Of a stretch of DNA of 64,000 nt, positions 1 to 8,023 are shown piece by piece; within the stretch, counting starts at the first letter, position 1; each line of letters opens with the position of its first letter. Source of the stretch: an uncultured Kineothrix sp. (GTDB lineage: Bacteria; Bacillota; Clostridia; Lachnospirales; Lachnospiraceae); contig CAJUSR010000002.1 of assembly GCA_910588855.1 (NCBI GenBank), forward strand, positions 1 through 64,000, given 5' to 3'. Both the position numbers and the translations under genes were made by a program. The notes under the pieces are model-generated. The model was not told where the DNA came from. It did no database searches and saw only the letters and a program-made list of their open reading frames with translations.

Positions 1-123
1 TTTAACGGGTTCCTTGAGCATTTTATGTTCCTCACGGCTGAATCAAGGCACTAACCAAATGATATTGGGATGAGCAAGGGGTGTTTATAGGACTCGTAAT
101 ATGTTAAAATAATATTTAATGAA
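1..123. other. Sequence upstream of the recA promoter
   Basis: No gene could be supported here. Short open frames run in from the window edge and stop by about position 73, too short to identify. They may be the tail of an upstream gene cut by the window. Confidence 0.4.
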
Positions 124-128
124 AGCGA

Positions 129-157
129 TTGACAAAAAAGAACATCTGTTTTATCCT
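129..157 (+). promoter_or_regulatory. recA promoter
   Basis: TTGACA at 129-134 and TATCCT at 152-157 are separated by exactly 17 bases. The first LexA-like box fills the spacer, so repressor binding would block polymerase directly. Confidence 0.75.
140..151 (+). promoter_or_regulatory. LexA (SOS) box 1, in the promoter spacer
   Basis: GAAC-ATCT-GTTT matches the Gram-positive LexA operator (GAAC-n4-GTTC) at seven of the eight arm bases. It lies between the -35 and -10 elements of recA. Confidence 0.6.
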
Positions 158-163
158 GTATAA

Positions 164-175
164 GAACAAATGTTC
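164..175 (+). promoter_or_regulatory. LexA (SOS) box 2
   Basis: GAAC-AAAT-GTTC has perfect arms and lies just downstream of the predicted transcription start. Its centre is 24 bp from the centre of box 1, a little over two helical turns, which would suit cooperative binding. Confidence 0.8.
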
Positions 176-392
176 ACAAGTGTTTGGCTGATTAATTCCA
201 ATAGATGCATAGGCACATTTGTTTCATTTGTTATTCGCAGGAAGTAACGAGGATTCGGATGTGAAAGAGTCTGCCAGATGATACCGCAAAACGGGCTTCT
301 GAAAACTGAATCCGGAAAAGAAAATAAATGATTACAAGATGAATACGGCGGAGTGTGTCCGCTGCAAGTAAGAAAGCAAAGGGAGAATAGGG

Positions 393-1481
393 ATGGAAAG
401 AGAAGAAAGATTGAAAGCATTGGATGCAGCACTGGTACAGATAGAGAAACAATATGGAAAAGGTGCTGTTATGAAGCTGGGTGACCCCAGCGCACAGATG
501 AATGTGGAAACAATACCGACAGGGTCGTTGAGTCTGGATTTGGCGTTAGGGCTTGGCGGCATCCCAAAAGGCAGGATTATAGAAATTTACGGGCCGGAGT
601 CCAGCGGTAAGACGACTGTAACTTTACATATGATTGCAGAAGTACAAAAAAGAGGCGGGATTGCAGGGTTTATTGATGCGGAACATGCATTGGATCCGGT
701 ATATGCAAAAAATATAGGGGTGGATGTGGATAATTTGTACATATCCCAGCCGGATAACGGGGAGCAGGCTTTGGAGATTACGGAAACGATGGTCCGCTCC
801 GGGGCAGTGGATATTGTAGTGGTAGACTCGGTAGCAGCCCTTGTTCCCAAGGCGGAGATTGACGGAGATATGGGGGACAGCCATGTAGGGCTTCATGCGC
901 GCCTTATGTCGCAGGCGCTCCGTAAACTGACTGCAGTTATCAGCAAATCGAATTGTACGGTAGTGTTTATTAACCAGCTACGTGAAAAGGTAGGGGTTAT
1001 GTTCGGTAACCCGGAGACGACGACTGGAGGCCGTGCGTTGAAATTTTATTCTTCCGTACGTTTGGATGTGAGGAGGATAGAATCGTTAAAGCAGAGCGGG
1101 GAAGTGATTGGGAACAGGACGAGGGTTAAAGTGGTGAAAAATAAAGTAGCCCCTCCATTTAAAGAAGCAGAGTTTGATATTATGTTTGGAGAAGGGATAT
1201 CCGCTGTGGGGGATATTCTGGATTTGGCGGCTGAAAATGGTATTATCAATAAGAGCGGTGCGTGGTATGCCTATGAAGGCAATAAGATAGGGCAGGGGCG
1301 CGAGAACGCGAAGCAATATTTAAGAGATAACCCTGAAATATGCAAAGAAGTGGAGCATAAAGTCAGAAGCCATTTTGGGTTGGAAAAGGGTGAAGAGATG
1401 TCAGAGAAGCCTGCAGCGCCAGCAGCTCCGGCAGAAAAGAAACGGACGGTAAAATCAGAAAAAGCAGCAAAAACAGAATAA
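393..1481 (+). CDS. recA: Recombinase RecA
   Basis: RecA is the ATP-dependent strand-exchange protein of homologous recombination and the co-protease for LexA cleavage in the SOS response. The 362-residue product is near the usual 345-355. The Walker A motif GPESSGKTT is at residues 67-75, and the DNA-binding L2 region (INQLREKVGVMFGNPETTTGG) follows near residue 190. The tail beyond about residue 330 is rich in Ala, Pro and Lys (PAAPAAPAEKK) rather than the acidic tail of E. coli RecA. The ATG follows GGGAG by seven bases. Two LexA boxes overlap its promoter, so DNA damage induction is expected. recX follows 70 bases downstream and is probably cotranscribed. Confidence 0.98.
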   Translation: MEREERLKALDAALVQIEKQYGKGAVMKLGDPSAQMNVETIPTGSLSLDLALGLGGIPKGRIIEIYGPESSGKTTVTLHMIAEVQKRGGIAGFIDAEHALDPVYAKNIGVDVDNLYISQPDNGEQALEITETMVRSGAVDIVVVDSVAALVPKAEIDGDMGDSHVGLHARLMSQALRKLTAVISKSNCTVVFINQLREKVGVMFGNPETTTGGRALKFYSSVRLDVRRIESLKQSGEVIGNRTRVKVVKNKVAPPFKEAEFDIMFGEGISAVGDILDLAAENGIINKSGAWYAYEGNKIGQGRENAKQYLRDNPEICKEVEHKVRSHFGLEKGEEMSEKPAAPAAPAEKKRTVKSEKAAKTE

Positions 1482-1551
1482 GAGAGAAGGATGATGATTG
1501 CCGTTTTACGCTTGGTTTCGGGTAAAATCGCGTTTAGGGCAGGTGGAAAAG

Positions 1552-2175
1552 ATGACAATAACAGGGATTGAAGAAATGAACCATAAAAAAGTCCGGGTCT
1601 ATATAGACAATGAGTTCGCCTTTGTATTATACAAAGGCGAACTGCGTTCTTACCAGATAAAAGAGGGAAGCGAAATCAAAGAAGCGGAATATTTGGAAAT
1701 AACGGAAAAGCTGCTTCCTAAAAGGGCAAAGCTTCGATGCATGAATCTCCTGAAAGCGAAATCATATACGGAAAAACAGCTTCGGGATAAACTCGTTCAG
1801 GGAGAATACCGGAAGGAAGCAATTGAAGAAGCGATAGGGTACGTAAAATCTTATGGGTATGTGGATGATAGGAAATATGCGGAGGATTTTATCACATATC
1901 ACATGGAAAAAAAGAGCAGAAAGAAAATGGAGCTGGATTTGTACCGGAAAGGGATTGATAGGAAAATCGTACAGGAAATATGGGAAAGGCTGTCGGAAGA
2001 AGGAGAGGAGCCGGATGAGCTTTCCATTGCCAGGGAATTGCTCAGGAAAAAAAATTTTGACCCGGAAATGGCGGGAAATAAAGAAAAACAGAAGATGTCC
2101 GCATTTTTATATAGAAAAGGATTTGATATCGGGATAATAAGAAGTGTACTTTTACTTGACATAACCTCAATTTAA
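1552..2175 (+). CDS. recX: Regulatory protein RecX
   Basis: RecX binds RecA filaments and limits their extension. The product is helical and highly charged with the family's repeated three-helix units (KRAKLRCMNLLKAKSYTEKQLRDKL, then YGYVDDRKYAEDFI). I chose ATG 1552 because the conserved part begins there (MTITGIEEM) and AGGTGG lies six bases upstream, giving 207 residues. An in-frame TTG at 1498 lies seven bases after GAGAAGG and would add 18 residues, so the start is uncertain. Its position directly after recA supports the assignment. The last 20 bases carry a promoter for the next gene. Confidence 0.9.
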   Translation: MTITGIEEMNHKKVRVYIDNEFAFVLYKGELRSYQIKEGSEIKEAEYLEITEKLLPKRAKLRCMNLLKAKSYTEKQLRDKLVQGEYRKEAIEEAIGYVKSYGYVDDRKYAEDFITYHMEKKSRKKMELDLYRKGIDRKIVQEIWERLSEEGEEPDELSIARELLRKKNFDPEMAGNKEKQKMSAFLYRKGFDIGIIRSVLLLDITSI

Positions 2176-2184
2176 GTTTAAAAT
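2156..2184 (+). promoter_or_regulatory. rny promoter inside the recX 3' end
   Basis: TTGACA 2156-2161, a 17-base spacer, then TAAAAT 2179-2184. The -35 lies within the recX coding sequence. A second possible -10, TATAAT, is at 2217-2222, with TTGTAA 19 bases upstream. Confidence 0.65.
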
Positions 2185-2249
2185 TTAACTGTTGTAAAAT
2201 CGCTTGTATTACATTCTATAATAGATAATAGTACAATGAAAACTAAATA

Positions 2250-2262
2250 AGGAGGTGCTCCT
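2250..2262 (+). promoter_or_regulatory. Ribosome site of rny in a small hairpin
   Basis: AGGAG at 2250-2254 and CTCCT at 2258-2262 are perfect complements around a three-base loop. The Shine-Dalgarno of rny is therefore part of a short self-complementary sequence ending four bases before the ATG. It could damp translation. Confidence 0.45.
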
Positions 2263-2266
2263 GTAC

Positions 2267-3811
2267 ATGGATGTTGTAATAGCGGTAATCGTGACGCTGA
2301 TTATCTCGGTACCAATATCCGCGGCTGTGGCTTCTGCATACCGGAAGAAGGTAGTAGAATCAAAAATCGGCAATGCGGAAGATAAGGCAAGAGAGATTAT
2401 CGATGAAGCGCTGAAAACTGCTGAGACAAAGAAGAGAGAGTCCCTGCTTGAAGTCAAGGAAGAGTCCATCCGTACCAAGAACGAATTGGACAAGGAGATT
2501 AAAGAGCGGCGGGCAGAAGCGCAGCGTTATGAGCGCAGGGTTCAGCAGAAGGAAGAGAACATCGATAAGAAAGCAGAAACTATCGAGAGAAAAGAAGCAA
2601 GTTTGGCATCAAAGGAAGAAAATCTTGCAAAACTGCGGGAAGAAGTTACGAAACTCAACGAACAGAGATTACAGGAACTGGAACGAATCTCAGGATTAAC
2701 CTCCGAACAAGCAAAAGATTATTTGTTGAAAATTGTTGAAGATGAAGTGAAACACGAATCTGCTGTAATGATTAAAGAAATGGAAAGCAGAGCGAAGGAA
2801 GAAGCAGATAAGAAAGCGAAGGAGTATGTGGTTACCGCGATACAGAAATGTGCGGCGGATCATGTTTCCGAGACGACAATATCTGTGGTACAGCTTCCGA
2901 ATGACGAAATGAAAGGAAGAATTATCGGTAGAGAGGGCAGGAATATTAGAACCCTCGAGACAATGACCGGGGTTGACCTTATTATTGACGATACGCCGGA
3001 AGCGGTTATTTTGTCCGGTTTTGATCCAATTCGTCGTGAAGTGGCTAGGATTGCGCTTGAAAAACTGATTGTGGATGGACGTATTCATCCGGCAAGGATT
3101 GAAGAGATGGTGGAGAAAGCGCAAAGAGAAGTGGAAGTAATGATTAAAGAGGAAGGGGAAGCGGCTACACTGGAAGTAGGTGTACACGGCATTCACCCGG
3201 AACTTATAAAATTACTTGGGAAAATGAAGTTCAGGACCAGCTATGGCCAGAATGCTTTGAAGCATTCCATTGAAGTTGCCCAACTGTCCGGCCTTTTGGC
3301 TGCAGAGATGGGGCTTGACGTGAGGATGGCTAAGAGAGCCGGCCTGTTACATGACATCGGCAAAGCTGTCGATCATGAAATGGAAGGTTCCCATATCCAG
3401 TTAGGCGTTGACCTTTGCAGAAAATACAAAGAGTCGGCGACTGTAATTAATGCAGTGGAATCACATCATGGGGATGTCGAACCCCATTCCTTGATTGCAT
3501 GTCTTGTACAAGCTGCAGATACCATTTCGGCGGCAAGACCGGGGGCGAGAAGGGAAACATTAGAGACATATACAAGCAGATTAAAACAATTAGAAGATAT
3601 TACAAATAATTTTAAAGGTGTTGACAAATCTTTTGCTATACAGGCGGGTAGAGAGATTCGGGTAATGGTAGTTCCGGAGCAGATTACTGATGCAGATATG
3701 GTATTGTTGGCAAGGGACATTTCCAAGCAGATTGAAGCAGAATTGGAATATCCGGGCCAGATTAAGGTAAATGTTATCAGGGAATCAAGAGTCATTGATT
3801 ATGCGAAATAA
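2267..3811 (+). CDS. rny: Ribonuclease Y
   Basis: RNase Y is the membrane-anchored endoribonuclease that starts decay of many mRNAs in Firmicutes. An N-terminal membrane helix (about residues 2-22) is followed by a long charged coiled coil, a KH RNA-binding domain with GRIIGREGRNIR, and an HD domain with HDIGKAVDHEMEGSH as metal-binding core. The 514-residue length is typical. I chose ATG 2267, nine bases after AAGGAGGTG. An upstream in-frame GTG at 2255 lies inside the ribosome site and is unlikely. The gene has its own promoter and a terminator downstream. rny next to recA-recX is a common clostridial order. Confidence 0.97.
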   Translation: MDVVIAVIVTLIISVPISAAVASAYRKKVVESKIGNAEDKAREIIDEALKTAETKKRESLLEVKEESIRTKNELDKEIKERRAEAQRYERRVQQKEENIDKKAETIERKEASLASKEENLAKLREEVTKLNEQRLQELERISGLTSEQAKDYLLKIVEDEVKHESAVMIKEMESRAKEEADKKAKEYVVTAIQKCAADHVSETTISVVQLPNDEMKGRIIGREGRNIRTLETMTGVDLIIDDTPEAVILSGFDPIRREVARIALEKLIVDGRIHPARIEEMVEKAQREVEVMIKEEGEAATLEVGVHGIHPELIKLLGKMKFRTSYGQNALKHSIEVAQLSGLLAAEMGLDVRMAKRAGLLHDIGKAVDHEMEGSHIQLGVDLCRKYKESATVINAVESHHGDVEPHSLIACLVQAADTISAARPGARRETLETYTSRLKQLEDITNNFKGVDKSFAIQAGREIRVMVVPEQITDADMVLLARDISKQIEAELEYPGQIKVNVIRESRVIDYAK

Positions 3812-3852
3812 GATGGCATAATAATACAAAAAATAATACAGAATAAGAAAAG

Positions 3853-3905
3853 TAAGGAAAGTATTGAGAATATAAGGTTTTCAAGACTTTCCTTATTTAT
3901 ATTTT
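3853..3905 (+). terminator. Terminator after rny
   Basis: TAAGGAAAGT (3853-3862) pairs perfectly with ACTTTCCTTA (3886-3895), with a 23-base loop, followed by TTTATATTTT. Confidence 0.75.
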
Positions 3906-3997
3906 ACCCCAAATGGCAACAACGGAATAAAATATGAACTGATAGAAAGTTTTTTCCTGCGGCATTGTTTGGCAGCCGAATTTCATGAAAAAAGTTC

Positions 3998-4026
3998 TTG
4001 TGCAATTGTATTCCTTGTAGTAAAAT
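3998..4026 (+). promoter_or_regulatory. Promoter of the aminotransferase gene
   Basis: TTGTGC 3998-4003, a 17-base spacer, and TAAAAT 4021-4026. Confidence 0.6.
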
Positions 4027-4089
4027 ATACGAGGTGTATGATTGTATACGATTATCCAAAATGTATTTTGCAGAAGGAGCTGGGTGAAA

Positions 4090-5382
4090 ATGAAAACATA
4101 TGAAATGCTGGAGAAAGAAGAGTTACTTCAATTGCATGAGAAATTAGAACAGGAATATGAAGATGCTAAGAAAAAAGGGCTGAAACTGGATATGTCGAGA
4201 GGTAAACCATCCATATCGCAGATGAATATGGAAATGGGTATTATGGATGTACTTGGGTCTGTAGCGGATTACCAGACGGAGGCAGGCGTGGACTGCAGGA
4301 ATTATGGTCTTCTGGAAGGGATTCCGGAAGCGAAAAAAATGATGGCGGCCATGATGGGGGCAGCCAGCCCGGACAGTGTGATTGTATGTGGAAATTCCAG
4401 CCTTGCTATTATGTACGATGCGGTTTCCCGCTGTATGTCTCATGGCGTTTTGGGAAGCACACCTTGGTGCAAATTAGATAAAGTGAAGTTCCTTTGCCCG
4501 GTTCCGGGATATGACAGGCATTTTAAGATTACGGAGCATTTCGGGATAGAAATGATATCGGTGCCCATGACAGAAAAGGGCCCGGATATGGATATGGTGG
4601 AAGGCTTGGTTCAAAAGGATGAAACAATCAAGGGCATTTGGTGTGTGCCTAAATACTCCAATCCCCAAGGGTATTCCTATTCGGATGAAACGGTAAAAAG
4701 GTTTGCTGCTTTGAAGCCTGCGGCAAAAGATTTCCGGATTTTCTGGGATAACGCTTATGCCATCCATCATTTATATGAAGAGGGGCAGGATGAAATTCTG
4801 GATATTTTGTCGGAATGTGAAAAAGCAGGGAATGCGGATATGGTATATGAGTTTGTTTCGACTTCAAAGGTAAGCTTTCCCGGCGGCGGCGTTGCGGCGG
4901 TTGCATCTTCTAAGGCAAACAGGGATGAAATCCTGAAATCTATGACAATACAGACAATCGGTTATGATAAAATTAATATGCTCCGCCATGTGCGCTTTTT
5001 TAAAGACTTGGATGGTTTGAAAGAACATATGAGGAAACATGCTCAAATCCTGCGCCCCAAGTTCGATGCAGTATTGAAAGTACTGAACGATGAGCTTGGC
5101 GGGCTTGGCATTGCGACGTGGACGGAGCCGAAGGGTGGATATTTCATTTCTTTTGAGGCTATGGATGGCTGCGCAAAAGAAATTGTGGCAAAGTGCAAAG
5201 AAGCAGGTGTGGTGCTGACAGGGGCAGGGGCAACATTTCCTTATGGGGTAGACCCGAAAGACAGCAATATCCGTCTGGCGCCTACGTTTCCCACACCGGA
5301 AGAACTGGCAGCAGCGGCAGATTTGTTTGTACTGTGTGTGAAGCTGGTAAGTGTAGAGAAACTGTTAAAAAAGTGCGCGTAA
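4090..5382 (+). CDS. Aspartate-type aminotransferase (AspT/MocR-like PLP enzyme)
   Basis: This is a PLP-dependent fold-type I aminotransferase of about 430 residues. The N-terminal LDMSRGKPS segment and overall length match the family that includes the Corynebacterium aspartate aminotransferase AspT (Aminotran_MocR type). The PLP lysine is probably in FVSTSKVSFPGGG. The likely reaction is aspartate + 2-oxoglutarate to oxaloacetate + glutamate, but the substrate cannot be read from sequence. I chose ATG 4090, ten bases after AAGGAG; GTG 4084 is an alternative. It has its own promoter and is followed 57 bases later by a Nudix gene that is probably cotranscribed. Confidence 0.85.
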   Translation: MKTYEMLEKEELLQLHEKLEQEYEDAKKKGLKLDMSRGKPSISQMNMEMGIMDVLGSVADYQTEAGVDCRNYGLLEGIPEAKKMMAAMMGAASPDSVIVCGNSSLAIMYDAVSRCMSHGVLGSTPWCKLDKVKFLCPVPGYDRHFKITEHFGIEMISVPMTEKGPDMDMVEGLVQKDETIKGIWCVPKYSNPQGYSYSDETVKRFAALKPAAKDFRIFWDNAYAIHHLYEEGQDEILDILSECEKAGNADMVYEFVSTSKVSFPGGGVAAVASSKANRDEILKSMTIQTIGYDKINMLRHVRFFKDLDGLKEHMRKHAQILRPKFDAVLKVLNDELGGLGIATWTEPKGGYFISFEAMDGCAKEIVAKCKEAGVVLTGAGATFPYGVDPKDSNIRLAPTFPTPEELAAAADLFVLCVKLVSVEKLLKKCA

Positions 5383-5439
5383 ATGTATAAATTAGGAAAT
5401 CTACATTTATGCGGTGAAAGTGATGGAAAGGCAGGGGTT

Positions 5440-5982
5440 ATGGCGGAGGAATTTAAAAGGCTGGATAGGGAATTGATGTATCATGGAACTATTGTGGATT
5501 TCTATAAAGATACGGTTCAGGTACCCAATGGGAATATTGTAAAATGGGATTTTATCGGCCATAAAGGGGCGGCGGCAGTGGTTCCTGTCCGAAAGGACGG
5601 GAAGCTGCTGATGGTACGGCAGTACCGCAATGCGTTGGATCGCTATACGCTGGAGATTCCGGCAGGAGGGTTGAATGGAGCGGACGAGCCTACAAAAGAA
5701 GCGGCTGCAAGGGAATTGGAGGAGGAAACGGGTTACCGTTCCGACGATTTGGAATGGTTGCTTACTATCCGGACGACAGTGGCTTTCTGTAATGAGAAAA
5801 TTGACATTTATGTGGCAAAAAATCTGATAGAAACAGAACAGCATTTGGATGAAGATGAATTTATCCATGTAGAAGCTTATTCCGTAGAGGAATTAAGCAA
5901 GATGATTTTGGAAGGGAAGATTGAGGATTCCAAGACCATTTCTGCTATTATGTCTTATAAGGACAAATATTGGAAGAGATAA
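5440..5982 (+). CDS. Nudix hydrolase, ADP-ribose pyrophosphatase-like
   Basis: The 180-residue product carries a Nudix box (GGLNGADEPTKEAAAREL, then EEETGY) fitting GX5EX7REUXEEXGU. The overall pattern, including YRNALDRYTLEIPAGG just before the box, resembles ADP-ribose pyrophosphatases (NudF type), which split ADP-ribose to AMP and ribose 5-phosphate. The chosen ATG follows GGAAAGG by eight bases. An in-frame ATG directly after the upstream stop (5383) lacks a ribosome site. Substrate choice among nucleotide sugars is inferred. Confidence 0.88.
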   Translation: MAEEFKRLDRELMYHGTIVDFYKDTVQVPNGNIVKWDFIGHKGAAAVVPVRKDGKLLMVRQYRNALDRYTLEIPAGGLNGADEPTKEAAARELEEETGYRSDDLEWLLTIRTTVAFCNEKIDIYVAKNLIETEQHLDEDEFIHVEAYSVEELSKMILEGKIEDSKTISAIMSYKDKYWKR

Positions 5983-6056
5983 GGAAAGATGAAGTATGTA
6001 TTTCCGCCGGTACACATATATTGTATAAATATTTCGGCATCGGGGGAAAAGGGATT

Positions 6057-6665
6057 ATGCATCGCATTTACAGGACAGACAGCCGGCATATTAGCTGGCT
6101 GTATTTGTTTTTGGGAGGTTTTTTACTGGGCGTTTTTATGATAAATATATGGAGAGGGCTGTTTTTGAAAGATATGGAGCTGTTAAACGCTGCATCTTTG
6201 AGCCGGTTAAGGTATTTGGAAGTGGATGGGGGTTCCTTTTTCTTATATGTGCTAAAGGAACGGATGGGGATGGTTATTCTCATGTGCCTGCTTGCCACTA
6301 CTTATGTGGGTACTTATGCCGTTTCGATTTTTGCCTTATGGGCAGGAACGATGGCCGGGGTTTTTTTATCCGTGGCATCCATCCGTTATGGAATGAAGGG
6401 GATAGCTCTTGTCCTGGCAGGCATTTTACCTCAATACCTGCTTTTGGTTCCGGCTTGTATTATGCTGATGAATTGGTGCTATAAACTATGCACCGCCCTA
6501 TATCATCCGGAAAAATCTTTGGATATCCGGTATGGCACCAAAAAACAATATTTGATGCAAAAGGCGGTGCAGTTGCTTGTGATTATAGGAGTCGTAATCG
6601 TTGGCAGCGCAGTGGAAAGCTATGTCAATCCGGTATTGCTATCTGGTTTTTTGAAAATGTTTTAA
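6057..6665 (+). CDS. spoIIM: Stage II sporulation protein M
   Basis: SpoIIM acts with SpoIID and SpoIIP in peptidoglycan remodelling during forespore engulfment. The 202-residue product is strongly hydrophobic with about five membrane helices and begins with a short basic stretch (MHRIYRTDSRH). The segment LRYLEVDGGSFFLYVLKERMG and the later small-residue-rich helices fit the family. ATG 6057 is preceded by GGGGAAAAGGG. It is convergent with the DAHP synthase gene with only ten bases between the stops and no evident terminator, so the two transcripts probably overlap. Confidence 0.88.
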   Translation: MHRIYRTDSRHISWLYLFLGGFLLGVFMINIWRGLFLKDMELLNAASLSRLRYLEVDGGSFFLYVLKERMGMVILMCLLATTYVGTYAVSIFALWAGTMAGVFLSVASIRYGMKGIALVLAGILPQYLLLVPACIMLMNWCYKLCTALYHPEKSLDIRYGTKKQYLMQKAVQLLVIIGVVIVGSAVESYVNPVLLSGFLKMF

Positions 6666-6675
6666 AATTCAGGCA

Positions 6676-7704
6676 TTATTCGTAATCCGCAATATCGTAA
6701 ATCAGGCGTTCTGAGTCTTCCCAGCCAAGGCATGGGTCGGTAATGGATTTGCCATAGATGCCGTTCCCGATTTTTTGGCATCCTTCTTCGATATAACTTT
6801 CAATCATGACGCCTTTGACCAGTTGATGGATGTCGGGGCTTAGTTTCCTGCTGTGCATGACCTCTTTGACAATGCGGGTTTGCTGCTTGAACTGTTTGTT
6901 GGAATTGTTGTGGTTTGCATCAATGATGCAGGCAGGATTTTGTAAATCCCGTTCGCCGTATAAGGTAAGAAGGGTATTCAAATCCTCGTAATGATAGTTA
7001 GGGAGGCTTCTGCCGTATTTATTGACGGAACCTCTTAAAATCGTATGGGTCAAATCGTTTCCGGTAGTATTAACTTCCCATCCTCTATAGATGAAGGAAT
7101 GGGGGTGCTGGGCAGCGAAGACGGAATTTAACATAATAGAAAAGTCACCGCTGGTAGGGTTTTTCATCCCGGCGGGAACATCGAACCCACTGACGGTCAA
7201 ACGGTGTTGCTGGTCTTCAACGGAACGGGCGCCAATAGCTACATAGGATAAGATATCGGAAACATACCCCCAATTTTCCGGGTATAACATCTCATCTGCT
7301 GCAGTCAGCCCCGATTCTGCGATGGCACGGATTTGCATTTTCCGCATTGCAATCAGCCCGGCAAGGAAGTCGGGCTTTTTTTCCGGGTCGGGCTGATGGA
7401 CGATACCTTTATAGCCTTCGCCGGTGGTACGGGGCTTATTTGTATAAATCCTTGGAATAAGGATAAGCTTGTCCTTTACTTTCTCATGGACTTTGGCAAG
7501 GCGGGTAACATAATCGCAGACAGCGTCTTCGTTATCTGCGGAACAGGGCCCGATAATGACAAGGAATTTATTGCTTTTGCCTGTGAGGACATCCCTTATT
7601 TGGGCGTCCCGTTCTTCTTTCCGCTTTGCTAAATCCGGCGGTACCGGGAATTGGCTCCGGATTTCATCCGGTGTGGGCAGCTTTTTTATAAATTCAAAGG
7701 ACAT
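6676..7704 (-). CDS. 3-deoxy-7-phosphoheptulonate (DAHP) synthase, class I
   Basis: This enzyme condenses phosphoenolpyruvate and erythrose 4-phosphate in the first step of aromatic amino acid synthesis. The 342-residue length and motifs IIGPCSADN, KPRTTGEGYKG and GWEVNTTGNDLTHTILRG mark the AroF/AroG/AroH type. An N-terminal extension of about 45 residues before GPCSA is where this class carries its feedback site, but the effector cannot be told. AAGGAGG lies seven bases before the ATG. The gene has its own promoter about 150 bases upstream and a leader rich in competing stems. Confidence 0.95.
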   Translation of the reverse strand: MSFEFIKKLPTPDEIRSQFPVPPDLAKRKEERDAQIRDVLTGKSNKFLVIIGPCSADNEDAVCDYVTRLAKVHEKVKDKLILIPRIYTNKPRTTGEGYKGIVHQPDPEKKPDFLAGLIAMRKMQIRAIAESGLTAADEMLYPENWGYVSDILSYVAIGARSVEDQQHRLTVSGFDVPAGMKNPTSGDFSIMLNSVFAAQHPHSFIYRGWEVNTTGNDLTHTILRGSVNKYGRSLPNYHYEDLNTLLTLYGERDLQNPACIIDANHNNSNKQFKQQTRIVKEVMHSRKLSPDIHQLVKGVMIESYIEEGCQKIGNGIYGKSITDPCLGWEDSERLIYDIADYE

Positions 7705-7740
7705 GGTAAATACCTCCTTAAATATTTTTTATAGCAATCG

Positions 7741-7797
7741 GTCAAATACATTTGCAGCAGATTATTTGACTGCAGAAGACAATCTGCCGCAGGCAAA
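7741..7797 (-). promoter_or_regulatory. Structured leader of the DAHP synthase gene
   Basis: Within the leader, read on the minus strand, TTTGC and GCAGATT pair with AATCTGC and GCAAA. An overlapping segment, GTCAAATA (minus 7770-7763), pairs perfectly with TATTTGAC (7748-7741). The two pairings share bases at their border, so they compete. There is no U-run after them. A regulatory role is inferred. Confidence 0.45.
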
Positions 7798-7851
7798 CGG
7801 CCAAAGGAAGATGTGAAATCCTATTGGATGCCTGCTGTATTTGCCTACGCC

Positions 7852-7880
7852 ATTATAATATATCGGAGATAGGGATGCAA
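7852..7880 (-). promoter_or_regulatory. Promoter of the DAHP synthase gene
   Basis: On the minus strand TTGCAT (7880-7875), a 17-base spacer, and a perfect TATAAT (7857-7852). Confidence 0.75.
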
Positions 7881-8023
7881 GTGATAGAGGAAATTCCATT
7901 TATAATTTGCTTTAAGATTGGATGCGGATGCCAAACGATGCCGGGTGGGGCAGGGCGGCGGGTCTTTTGACATCCGCTCATTATAGGGAATTGCTTTACA
8001 ATTGTTTATGGTACGGCAGGATT

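Noticed and set aside
1498..1551. TTG start extending RecX by 18 residues
   Set aside because: The extra residues do not look like RecX and ATG 1552 has AGGTGG at good distance. It remains possible because GAGAAGG precedes the TTG.
6666..6675. Shared terminator between spoIIM and the DAHP synthase gene
   Set aside because: Only ten bases separate the stops and no stem-loop with T-run is visible; overlap of transcripts is more likely.
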